Positions 29,713-40,648 of a stretch of 64,000 bases of DNA are shown here, one piece after another (positions within the stretch are counted from its first letter, which is position 1; each line of letters opens with the position of its first letter). The DNA is taken from assembly GCA_019973155.2 (NCBI GenBank), contig BPQB01000002.1, forward strand, positions 992,001-1,056,000, in the 5' to 3' direction. The notes beneath the pieces were generated by a model. That model was given only the letters and a program-made list of their open reading frames with translations, searched no databases and was not told the DNA's origin. The stretch is from Phanerochaete sordida (taxonomy: Eukaryota > Basidiomycota > Agaricomycetes > Polyporales > Phanerochaetaceae). The translations under genes were made by a program, and so were the position numbers.

Positions 29713-32247
29713 TTAGTCGAGGTCCGCAAGGCTGCGGCGGCGGTCGCCGTCACGGTCCCCGTCGCGGTCACCATCGTCGTCACCGCCGTGGCGGCGGCCT
29801 GCAGGATGATGAGACAGAATCAACAGCTGTACGGCGTGGAACGTACGGGTGAGCTCCCGACGGCGGTCGCCGTCGCGGTCACCGTCGCGGTCGCCATCAC
29901 GGTCGCCATCGTCATCACCGCCGTGGCGACGACCTGCCCAGCAGTGAGTGCGCTGCCAAAACTACATAGAGTGGAACTTACGAGTGAGCTCGCGCTTGCG
30001 GTCTCCGTCGCGGTCGCGGTCGCCATCGCGGTCTCCGCCATTGTCATCACCGCCGTGGCGGCGACCTGCTCCAGGATGAGTGCGTTTTCATCATTACACT
30101 GTGTAGAACATACGAGTGAGCTCGCGCTTGCGGTCTCCGTCACGGTCGCGGTCGCCATCGCGGTCACCATCGTCGTCACCGCCGTGGCGGCGGCCTGTAG
30201 GATGATGAGACAGAATCAACAGCTGTACGGCGTGGAACGTACGGGTGAGCTCCCGACGGCGGTCGCCGTCGCGGTCGCCATCGCGGTCTCCGCCGTTGTC
30301 ATCACCGCCGTGGCGGCGACCTGCGCAAGGATGAGTGCACCTTCACCATCATATTGAGTAGAACATACGAGTGAGCTCGCGCTTGCGGTCACCGTCACGA
30401 TCACCATCGCGGTCGCCATCGTCGTCACCGCCGTGGCGGCGGCCTACGCAGAGTTAAGAGCGCGGTCAAAATAGCACGAAGCAGAACTTACGGGTGAGCT
30501 CGCGGCGGCGGTCGCCGTCACGGTCTCCGTCGCGGTCACCACCATTGTCATCACCGCCGTGGCGACGACCTGCCCAGCAATGAGTGCGTTGTCGGACATG
30601 CATGGAGTAAAACTTACGAGTGAGTTCGCGCTTGCGGTCTCCGTCGCGGTCACGGTCTCCGTCGCGATCCCCGCCATTGTCATCACCGCCGTGGCGGCGA
30701 CCTGCTCAAGGATAAGTGCGCTTTCATCGTTGGATTAAGTAGAACATACGAGTGAGCTCGCGCTTGCGGTCTCCGTCACGGTCGCCATCGCGGTCCCCGC
30801 CGTTGTCGTCACCACCGTGGCGGCGGCCTATGGAAGGCTGAGAACACTGTCACAATCGCATAGAGTGGAACGTACGGGTGAGCTCCCGGCGGCGATCGCC
30901 ATCACGGTCACCATCGCGGTCCCCGCCGTTATCATCGCCACCGTGGCGGCGGCCTGCAATAAAGTCAGGCATCAGTCGCATTGGAGGAAGGACGTGCTTA
31001 CGGGTGAGCTCGCGAGGGCCCTTGGTGTTGTTGCGAACCCTGCCGTTGTCGCGGTCCCTGTCGTTATCACCGTCACGATCGCCGTCGCGGTCACCACCAT
31101 TGTCGTCACCGCCATGGCGGCGGCCTACTCTGGAATAAGTGCACCGTCATGACCTCATCGAGGGGGAACTTACGCGTCAGCTCGCGGCGGCGATCTCCGT
31201 CGCGGTCACCGTCGCGGTCGCCGCCGTTATCATCGCCTCCGTGCCTGCGGCCTACAGTAGTGTTAAACGTCAGCCAAAGACGAAGACGAAGCAGCAGATA
31301 CTTACGAGTGAGCTCGCGAGGGCCCTTGGTGTTGCTGCGGTCCCTGTCGTTATCGCGATCCCTGTCATTGTCACCGTCCCGATCGCCGTCGCGGTCGCCG
31401 CCGTTGTCATCACCGCCATGGCGGCGACCTATGTAGCGTGAGCGCGCCGTCATAATCACAGCGAGTGCAACTTACGAGTCAGTTCGCGGCGGCGGTCACC
31501 ATCACGGTCCCCATCGCGGTCCCCGCCGTCATCGTCGCCACCGTGCCTGCGGCCTACAGTAGCGTGAGACGTCGGCGATGGACGAGGAGTCAGGCGCTTA
31601 CGAGTCAGCTCGCGAGGGCCCTTGGTGTTGCTGCGGTCCCTGTCGTTGTCGCGGTCTCGGTCATTATCACCGTCGCGGTCACCGCCACGGTCATCACCGC
31701 CGTGCCTGCGACCTAGAGGGCGATGAGACCGGCGCGTTTCGTACAGAGAGCGGAGACGTACGGGTCAGCTCGCGAGGGCCGCGCGTGTTGCTGCGGTCCC
31801 TGTCGCGGTCGTTGTCGCCGTCCCGATCGCCATCGCGGTCGCCGCCGCGGTCATCGCCACCGTGCCTGCGACCTGTAGAAGTGTTAGGCCTGGCTTGAAT
31901 GAAGCTCAAGGGGACGCTTACGAGTCAGGTCCTCGATGGCGCGAGGGCCTCTCTCACGCTCGTTCTCACGATCGCGGTCGCCATCCCGATCACCACCGCG
32001 GTCGTCGCCACCGTGCCTGCGAGCTACTGGAAGGTTAGCACTGGACGAGGGAGACTAGCTACAGTACGTACCCTCCAGAGCCGCGAGAACCGGCTCGGGG
32101 GCCCTAACGGCCTTGGCTGTTGGAGGATTAGTCAGGTCATGGTCGCACCATCGAAACCATCTGGGAACACATACTGTTATCGGGAACAGGGACTGCGCTG
32201 ACGCAGGCAGCAGCGATAAGAACAAATGCGAGAAGTGCAGAGCGCAT
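29713..32247 (-). CDS. Secreted repeat protein built from 17 duplicated exons; Kex2-processed repeat (KEP) candidate
   Basis: Nineteen exons on the minus strand total exactly 551 codons. Exon 1 (32175-32247) encodes a signal peptide, MRSALLAFVLIAAACVSAVP. Exon 2 (32072-32116) is a short spacer. Exons 3-19 begin at 32023, 31872, 31712, 31553, 31428, 31251, 31124, 30953, 30827, 30701, 30569, 30443, 30320, 30194, 30065, 29933 and 29798. Every internal repeat exon is phase 1 at both ends and 75-123 nt long; introns are about 46-60 nt. Each repeat reads RRHGGDD, then alternating Asp/Arg/Gly (GGDRDGDRDGD), and those before the last finish in LT. From exon 4 on, the codon across each junction is Arg, giving LT-RRR-HGG or a close variant. 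Such dibasic sites suit Kex2 cleavage in the Golgi. The last exon ends SLADLD. The product is probably disordered and highly charged; its role is unknown. Confidence 0.87.
29799..30242 (-). repeat. Recent three-unit block duplication inside the repeat gene
   Basis: The intron at 29799-29846 and the intron at 30195-30242 are identical over more than 40 nt, and the identity runs on into the following exons. The two copies are 396 nt apart, which is three exon-intron units. The array therefore grew in blocks rather than unit by unit, and this step is recent. Confidence 0.75.
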
Positions 32248-33746
32248 TTTGCAGCAGAGGAGAGTACTGTTGGTGGAGATTTGCGGAAGTGCGACGACTT
32301 GGGGGAGTAGGCGAATCCGAGGCTGCTTTTATATATATCGCGACTCATATTGCCCACGCCCGGATGTACTTGCGATGAGAGTGATCAGCAACCCAGCCCA
32401 GACGGACCAGGAACCTGTGCTGGACAGCGTTGCCTTCAAAGGAGGTTAACATCCGTAACTTCCCAGGCCAAGATGATGCTTACCTCCGGCGGGTGCAGCG
32501 AAGCAGGGGAGCGGGGCACGCATTTGCGGTCCGTATCCTTTCGTGGGATCGTCAAGCACGCTGAGTCCGGCTGTTGCACGTCTTCGCCGCGGGAGCTCAG
32601 GCTAAGTGGTACTGCGAACAGCGACAGCAGGCTTGGCCCATGCAACCACGTCAAATAACGCCTCGTCGACGTTATGGAGCGAGCGTGGGGGGAGGCAATT
32701 CTCGAGCCGTCGTGCCCACGAACGTGATCCGCCAGGGGACGTTTGCCTCGACCCGGAAGGGCGCGCATGTTCCTTGTTCCGCGGGGTGCACCCAGGCTTA
32801 GCCGTCGAATAGCCCAAGATGAGAACGCGGGTGCACACCGCAGCACACAGAGAAAAATACGCGCAGGGCGGGACGCCACGATCTTGGCGTGGGCTTGCGC
32901 ATCTGCATATGTGGATGTCAGCGGGTGCAGTGGACAACGCACGTCAAGACACGCTCACCAAGCGGTGCAAGGTGGGAGCTGCGCGCAGCCTTCAGAAGCG
33001 AACAGGCACGTTGCATTGTCAGAGGGCTGCTTGGCATCGCTTTATTTAGAGACAAATTGTCGTTTGTGAGATGAAGCTGCGGACTGGTCGTGCTGTGATG
33101 CAGTCTTACCGCAGTCGTAGGCATCAACTGAGCGCACTGAGGGCTTATTCGTAGGCGTACATGGGTCCATGTGCGACGACTCTAAACAGTGACTGATGCG
33201 TCGTCTGCCGGTTGACAGAAAGACCAAGCCGACGGATAGGATGGACTTGGTTCCAGCTCTTCGGTGAGCGCATCGAGAAAATTCTAACATGCGCTTAAGT
33301 GGCCGTCAGATCCGGACGCTTTTTCTCATGCTCAGGTGTCCTGCAACACCGAAGTGAATATCAGAGAACATCGCCAGGACCCAACCTTCTCACCTTGGCA
33401 TTTCCGCAGCTTCGGTGCTTCCCAGGCTTTTGGAGGCATTGCTTCCGAGGGGAAGGTAACGATCGCACTAAGGGTTCTGACCAACTGCTGGATATGGAGT
33501 GTATGGATCGGGTGGAGTAACGACTGCAGCCAAGAGCAGTCCAAGGAATGGATCCCCTCGAGCAGCAGCGCAGCTGCCCCTCACATCCAGCATTCATAGC
33601 CGTAAGTCGTGAGGAAGGGGGACGAACTCAGTCGCCTTCTCATGAGCAGCGAGGGCGGCGTGACAAGGCGCTGCGAGAGAAGTGCGTCTCAAACGCAAGT
33701 CAGGCTGAGGGAGACTCAACGTCGTCTAGAATTCGCTGCTACCAAC
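32248..33746. other. Intergenic, no supported gene
   Basis: It contains the promoter of the repeat gene at its left end. The many short frames on both strands (32436-33120) have no family motif. The right end is the 3' flank of the flavin monooxygenase gene. Confidence 0.45.
32327..32338 (-). promoter_or_regulatory. TATA box of the repeat gene
   Basis: On the minus strand a TATATATAAAA word lies about 80 nt before the ATG at 32247, and the start context is CAAAATG. A strong TATA box fits a regulated, highly expressed secreted product. Confidence 0.6.
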
Positions 33747-35396
33747 TCACAGTCGGTTCATCTTAGCTGTGTCTATCGACACCTCGGCCTTGCGCTGCTC
33801 TGCTCGTTTGATGACGCGCCTCATCAGCTCGAGCCACTCCTTGGTGCCCTCTTCACCGCCAGACTTGCCGACACCCTCTACCCACTTCTCGGCCTCGCCA
33901 ATACGGACGAGCTCCTTCCATTCGGCGCGGAGAGTCACCTTCTGGTACCAAATCTCCAGCACCCAGTCGGGCACCTTCCACTGTGGCCCAGCGTACTCGC
34001 CGCCGACGAACTGGTGGAGTGAGTCGAGGTACGGGAACTGCTCTTCCTCCATCTTGTGCCAGGCACGCGCGATCGCGACCTCGTTGTCGCCGAATTGCGC
34101 GCGGAGCTCCTCATATCGCGAGACGATGTCGACAGCCTCGCGCGCGGGATCGAGGGAGTCTGGGTCTGTGAACGCCTTGAGCACCGCGCGGGTCTGGACC
34201 TCGGCGAAGGGGAACGGGATGATGCGGTAGGGCAGCGCGAGGAGCGCGAGGCGGGAAGGTGGGAAGGACGTGACAAGCGGGAAGATCTGCTTTGCCAGCG
34301 GGAATATGTGGAACTTGGAATTGTAGAGCTTCTCCGGTATCGGAGGGATAGGCGGTGGTAGGGCACGTTCCAAGAGATGGGGAGGGAGGAAGGGCAAGGA
34401 ATGTTCGTAGCCCGTCGCAAGGATGCAATAGTCGACGCCTGCCTCTTCTGTACCATCTTCGAACCGTACCCGACCCTCGTGCGGGTCGAGAAACTCGGCT
34501 ATGCGCCCACGGAACTTGACAGCGCCCCCGTTATGGTCTTCCCTTGGTGCCTCTGGGAACGAGTGGATAAGAGTCTTGCAGACCTCGCACATTTCATCTG
34601 CGACATCGATGCCGCTGGGCCCACGCCCTACCACAAGGACGGTATCGCCGTGGTACTCAGCATGTCGGTACCACGCAGCGTGCACAGCCTTTCCGGCTTC
34701 TAGCCAGGCCTTAAGCCCTGGCGTCGGAGGATACAGCGGGACCCTGTAGTGCCCGTTCGCGACGATGACGAGGTCGAACAATGTTTCCTCAGAAGGGGCG
34801 TCCGGTGAAGGGCCGGTTGGGCTTGTGCGTACGCGCCATTGTGAGACCGACGGGTCCCAGTCTACGTTCCGCACTGTCGTCCTCACGCGGACGTGCTTAT
34901 GGAGGTCAAAGTGTGTCGCATAGTCGGTGAAGTACTGAAGTACTGTCAACGCAGCAGGGTAAAGCAGTGTTCCGGGTGGAAAGGGATAGGACGGGTAGGC
35001 CATGATAGGGTGCGGAATATTTGTGGTCAGAGAGTCGTACATTGGCGTGAGGGGAGGATTGTCCACCGGAGGTGCTGGTAGCCTGGAGAAGACAGCGCCA
35101 GCGTAAGACTCTTCACTACGCTAGTGCAAATGACTGAGGCGTACCATACACCTCCAATCGCTTCACGTGCCTCGAAAGCAGTGACATCCCACAATCCGTC
35201 CTTGTACTGCGGTGCGTCGCAGATAACCTTCAAGGACCCAAGTCCTGTGGGACCAGCGCCGATGACACAAATCCGCTTCTTGAGAGCGTCGACATCGGCC
35301 TGCCTCTCGGAGTCTATGGCAGAGTCTGCGCTGCTGGGTTGGCTTAATAGCTCTTGGGATACAGGTCGCGCTTCACGTACTTGGCAGCAGATCCAT
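33747..35396 (-). CDS. Flavin-containing monooxygenase
   Basis: Three exons (35381-35396, 35145-35325, 33747-35082) give 511 codons. FMOs use FAD and NADPH to oxygenate N, S or carbonyl substrates. The FAD-binding Rossmann motif is RICVIGAGPTGLGSLK near residue 25. The NADPH-binding motif is VLVVGRGPSGIDVADE. The late FMO/Baeyer-Villiger-type text ILATGYEHSLPFLPP is present, as is YPSYPFPPGTLLYP near the expected substrate region. The first exon is only 16 nt (MDLLP plus one base); this start was chosen because it is the only one that joins in frame through a normal 55-nt intron. No membrane anchor is seen. The gene is divergent from EMC1 with 314 bp between the starts. Confidence 0.88.
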
Positions 35397-35710
35397 GTTC
35401 AATCTATAGTCTAGCCCTCTGGGCCTTCCTGGTCAGCCTGGGAGAGAGAAGCGCGAAAGGGTGGATGGCAGTCCGTGGCAAGTCAGCATCCCGTGCGATT
35501 GCGAAAGTATCGTGGTGAATAGGAAGCAAGGCCGAGGCACTGGCAGGCTACGCGGGGATATCACGGGCCTTGGGCGCCTCTTGCTCTGATCCTGCACGCC
35601 TGCTGGACTTCGTGGGCCGTGACGCGCACACCCTCCTTCTCATTCGCGACCGACGACAGCGGCGACGAACCATTGCGACGGCGCACAGTAGCCCGCTAAG
35701 CGTGTCGACG

Positions 35711-38700
35711 ATGTTACGGCTGCTAGCGCTCTGGCTCGCGAGCATCGCTGCCTTGCCAGCGTTCGCGATACACGCCTCCGAGGCTGGCGTCGTGGACTGG
35801 TACAAGCCACTTATTGGCGACGCCCTCACCGGAAACCCCAATTTATCCCCCGTATTCCACCGCACCACCCAAGATAATGGCAACACGAAGAGCCTGGTGC
35901 TCACCGCGACGAGCAGCAACGTTCTGAGCGGATTGCATCCGGACAATGGGTCAATAGGTGCGTACCTCGTATGGTCCAGTGCTCACGCGAGTTTTGATGA
36001 CCAACGCCAAGTCTAGCATGGAGATATCTGTTCGAAGATGATGACCGTGTCTTAGCATTCAAGAAACACAAGAACCGTACGTGCACCATGCCTCGCGCCT
36101 GATAAAGACTCACCGTGGTCTGTAGGGGTCGCCGCCGTGTCTGGTGTTGGAGGTGCAACTGTCCGTATTCTTGACGTGACAACTGGTCATCTTCTGCATG
36201 AGCGACACCTCCACAAGCCTGAAGCCGGCCGCTTATTGGAACCTGACAGCACCGGGGTCGCGCTGGCTTTCGACTCTACCTCGAACGTGTACGCGTTGGC
36301 GAACGGTCATACCGTGCGGAAGATTGATGCATCAACGGGAGAGGTCCTCTGGGGCTGGGCTGCGCCAGACCAAGCGTATGTTACAACGGCAAAGTTGAGG
36401 AATGTCTACTTACATGCACGACAGGTCGCTGAACGTGTACTCCGCCGTGCTCCCGACACCATCCGCAGTCTATCTCATTGGTCTTGCCAAGTCATTCGCC
36501 TCGTACACTCTCCATATCACAGCTCTTTCTCCCGCGGACGGCTCTGTCCTTGGTAGCAAAGATGTTTCCTCCAGCATCGAGCAGGGCCCGGCGAGTTTAT
36601 TCGCCCTCAGCAACCCCGCAGTGGAGTTGGGCCATGCTCGAGTGCTCTGGCTTGAGGCCAACCAGATCAAGTCGGTCCGGCTAACCCCCGAGCTCAAGGA
36701 GAAGCCCACCACAGTGAAGGGCACGGCGTACCGAAAGCTCGTTGACCTCGGTCTCAGCGATCATGGGCTCCTCGTCGCTATCAAAGATGATGGTTCGGGA
36801 CACGTCGTCAAGCTTGACGATGAAGGATCGGGGCTGAAAGTCATCTGGGAGTTCGCAGACTCAGTATGTCGACCACCAGCCTTTTGAGTATCGAGCCTTA
36901 CACCGCGCTTGACAGGCAGACTCGGCGCAGAACACTGCTTCTCTGTATACCGGGGGACTTGACAAGGCTGGTAACCCATATGTTGGCCGAGTATTTTGGT
37001 CTCACTTTTACAAGGTACGTCTTATGCTGGTAGCACGCTCTCGATGGGCTGAGGAGCCGTGCAGAAAGCTTCTGCGCATATCCTGGCACCGCATCTGGCC
37101 GAAGGAAAAGGTCTGGTAACCGGCTACACCTTCCCCTTTGAGACTGGAGTACATGGTATCATCGGAAATGTGAGTTTAACCATCCTGTGTCCAAATTTGA
37201 GCTCATTCTTTAACAGGTGGCAATCGACGCCGCGAATCCCGAAGAATTTCGTGTTATAGGTCGTGTACTCGCTACAACTACCACGGGCGCGATTCAGCTC
37301 TGGCAACAAGACCAGCTACAGTGGACTCGCGAGGAGAGCTTGGCAGACATCCGTGTTGCCGAGTTTGTCGAGCTTCCTGAGCGCAAGCTTGTAGAGGCGG
37401 GGCTGGACGACGGCCACGAAACCTTCGCTGAACGCGTGCGCCGCCAAATCTCCGAAGCGCGCGACTTCCCTCACTACGCCGTGCACTTCGTGAAACGCTT
37501 TGTTACCGGCTCGTACGACTCGGTTTCCAGCTCTGTTGCACCCACCTCGAACGACACCGCGCTGTCAAGAGATACTTTCGGTTTCAGGAAGATCCTGGTT
37601 GTCGCCACTGGGCGGGGCAAGGTCTATGGCATCGACTCGGCGAACGGAGAGATTCTCTGGAGCCGCTTATTCGGTCTCGGCTGGGCTGCAGAAGTTGGCG
37701 GACGCATCTTCCCGCTGAAGATCTACACGACCAAGACCGTGATGGATGCAGAGACACCTCAGGTCGTCATCGTCACTCAACGCAGAGCAAACAATGTTGG
37801 TTATCATAGACTTATCATGACTGGTTATTGATCGGACCTACAGGGTCTCGTTGACACGGTGCTCTTCCACGTCGATGCCCTCACAGGGGAGGACTCCACT
37901 GGCAAGTCAGCCGCAGCGGAAATGCTCCCGGGTATCGACACCATTGCGGGCCCTCTTGTCGAAGCGTATCTTGTCCGTGATGAAGCTACAAAGTTTGTCC
38001 TACTCTTCGATGAATTCCTGCAGGTGGGTGCCATGATTCATCTCGGGTTTGTCTCGCTGACTGGATAGCAGGCGCACATATACCCGGATACTTCAGAGAC
38101 ATCAGCGTCATTCGAGAAGCTTATTCCTTCCCTCAATTTCGCTCTGCGCACTGGACAGGTGGGCTCCTTCCGTCTGACAGGTCACCGCCTCGGCCTCCAG
38201 AAGGAGTTCACTGGCAAGTACATCGCGCACCCCACTTGGGCAGCGTCACTTCCCGACAGCGAAGATATCCAGGCCGTCGTCACTCGCCCTCACGAGCCCG
38301 TCGCCTCCCTTGGCAAGGTCCTCGGCAACCGCACGACTCTGTACAAGTATCTCAACCCGAACGTCGTAGCGGTCGTCACTTCCTCGCTGAAGGCGCCGAC
38401 GCCTAGCTGCGGCATCTACGTCATGGACGTCGTCAAAGGCTCGACTCTGTACCACTCGGTTCTGCCTGCAACAGGCGGCGCGTGCGACATCAAGGCCGCC
38501 TTTACCGAGAACTGGCTGATCTACCACTACTACGACGATGACTTTGGCGTGGACCAAGCGAAGAGCTACAGGGTCGTGTCCGTGGAGCTCTATGAAGGTA
38601 GCGGTGTTGACAGTAAAATCAGCAGGTATGTTCTATGGACAGCACGCTTAGATCGTCGCTCAACTGCACCATCGCAGTTCTGACCTCTCGTCATTCGCAA

Positions 38701-39264
38701 ACTCTTCCACGAATGTCAATGTCATCGAGCAAACATACGTCTTCCCTCGGGGCGTGTCAGCCATGACGACTACCACGACGAAGTTCGGCATCACCTCAAA
38801 GGATCTTATCGGTTCGGTCGCTCCATACGCTGGCTCTGCTTGTAGCTGACTTTGTGTCCACAGTCGCCGGAGAAAATGGCATCGTCCAAGCACTCCCTCG
38901 CCGATTCTTCGACCCGAGACGGCCGAAACGCAAACCCACGACCGAAGAACAGGAAGAGTGGCTCGTCCAGTACGACGCCCTCATTCCCGACGACCCAAAG
39001 CGGGTGCTCTCGCACAACTACCACGTTGCGAACGTGCGCAGCATCCTCACATCGCCGGCCCTCCTCGAGTCGACGTCGCTCGTCTTCGCATACGGCCTCG
39101 ACCTGTTCTCGACGCGCGTTACGCCATCGAACACGTTCGATGTCCTGAGCGAGAACTTCAACAAGATGCAGCTTGTGCTCACCATCTCTGGCCTTGCACT
39201 CGCCATCCTCATTACGAAGCCGATGGTGCGGAACAAGAGGCTACGAGAACGGTGGTACAACTAG
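35711..39264 (+). CDS. EMC1: ER membrane protein complex subunit 1
   Basis: Eleven exons (35711-35957, 36017-36076, 36126-36375, 36425-36863, 36916-37014, 37065-37169, 37217-37795, 37844-38023, 38072-38625, 38678-38811, 38864-39264) make 1016 codons, the usual size. EMC1 is the large lumenal subunit of the insertase that places tail-anchored and multi-pass proteins in the ER membrane. The protein starts with a signal peptide (MLRLLALWLASIAALPAFA). A PQQ-like beta-propeller follows, with ATVRILDVTTGHLLHERHLH and NVYALANGHTVRKIDASTGE. The DUF1620 part has YHYYDDDFGVDQAKSYRV and VLSHNYHVANVRSILTSPA. One C-terminal helix (LVLTISGLALAILITKP) precedes a basic tail ending RERWYN. Confidence 0.95.
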
Positions 39265-39470
39265 TTCCAGCGCGAGTCGTGGATGTTATGTATGCTAGAT
39301 TTTGGAATGCATGTTGTAATACCTGCTCATCTTTCTTCGTCTGAGCCGTTTCTCTGTTGTTCACCAACTCACAGCAAGCTCTGAGCCGTGAGTAAAGTTA
39401 TGCCCGGCTCTAAAGCTGGAGTGGCCGCGATAAGCGATGGGCGATGGTGGCCACTGGCCAGGCGCTTACA

Positions 39471-39585
39471 AGTGGCCGAGTGGTCGAAGGCGTTGCCCAT
39501 CGTGTATTCACGGTTCTGGCCCATTTCAGTTCGGCTGGCGGTTCGGGTAACGCTTCGTGGTCACCAGAACTGGTTCGATTTCCCG
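39471..39585 (+). repeat. tRNA-Ser/Leu-like head of a short dispersed repeat
   Basis: A textbook box A (TGGCCGAGTGG, 39473-39483), as in class II tRNA-Ser/Leu genes, is followed by GGTTCGATTTC at 39572-39582. The 89-nt spacing is too long for a normal tRNA. Between them lies a GGCTGGCGGTTCGGGTAAC word that returns inverted near 24985-25005. A tRNA-derived SINE or pseudogene is the best reading. Confidence 0.45.
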
Positions 39586-40595
39586 AAAGGGGCAAGCTGA
39601 ACCCCCGACTTGACCCAAACACGGCCAAATAAACGTCCGCGCGACGCGTTCGCGTTCTGCCACTGCCAAGTTGGCCATGCTGAAGTACGTAGCTAAAGCC
39701 ATAGTCGTAGTCGCATAATCGCTGACAGTCGTTAAGATTTTTTATGTAACAGTGTTCTATCCCATCTCTTTGTTCCACATCCTGGAGCTGGCGAAGCTCG
39801 GTGGCGTGCTACCAACCGCTGGCATTCCGTCGAGCAGGCAGGCTCATGGGCCAGATTGCGTGCGGTCTAACGAGCCTCACACGAGACTACCTGTGCTGAG
39901 TAGGTTATCCGAGCCCTTCTTTATGCCACCTACGCATAGTGGTGGCCGTCACGGTAGCCATAATGGGAAAGGCTTCCCGGTGTCATGAGGTGAGGTTTCC
40001 TAGGACCGCTGTCACATCAAGCTCTAATGCCCTTGATTTCGACAGAAGCAGACCTGAAACTCAGGGACTGCGCCTCGGGGGTTATGTGTGACGAGAGCGC
40101 CGCGTACCGTTCCATACCCGAGGCCGGAGCCATCTTAATCATACGCAAACATGAACGGCATGGGTCGCTCATGAAGGAGACGAGAAGTGAGGATCGGTGA
40201 ACGATACTTCGCAATGTGAGCCTTGCCTGATACTTGTTGCGAATCGCTGACATATTCTTAGCATAGCGTTCTTCGACAGAGCGTATGTTGCGCAAGTTCG
40301 CGCGCCCCTTCAATTGGGAAGGATAAGACCCTAATCAGAGAGAGTAAGTTTCCGAGCACCCTTGTCCGTGCTGCTCTGCGTACACGCTTACTATGCCGCA
40401 GAGCCGCGGAGGGCATCCGTTGACCACGGCACGCACACGGTTGGATTAGCAACGTGGCTGGGTCTCGCACTTGTAAGGCAACATGAATGCGCCATGGATA
40501 CCAGACCCTTTCCAACACCTGGCGAAACTTGAGCTTATGCGGGGAAGCCTACTATACCTTACGACATGTCGTCACGCGTCGCTTCTGGATCTGTG

Positions 40596-40602
40596 TATAT
40601 AA
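40596..40602 (+). promoter_or_regulatory. TATA box of metacaspase gene 1
   Basis: TATATAA lies 47 nt before the ATG at 40649. The two other metacaspase genes also have TATA boxes 63-86 nt from their starts. Confidence 0.6.
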
Positions 40603-40648
40603 CCCTCTACCGGGCACAGCAGTCGTCGACTCGCTCTCCTTACTTACG

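Larger units (their letters stand above)
39265..40648. other. Intergenic with a tRNA-like/dispersed repeat
   Basis: No gene is supported. A tRNA-like unit at 39471-39585 and a dispersed repeat core are listed elsewhere. The right end is the promoter of the first metacaspase gene, with its TATA box at 40596. Confidence 0.45.

Noticed and set aside
29788..31441. Plus-strand open frames rich in Ala, Val and Thr across the repeat region
   Set aside because: They are the antisense reading of the Asp/Arg/Gly repeats. They are broken between units and have no start or signal, while the minus strand gives a 19-exon model with matching phases and an exact codon count.
32248..33300. A gene in the many short frames upstream of the repeat gene
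   Set aside because: The frames overlap on both strands with no motif, splice structure or start context that stands out.
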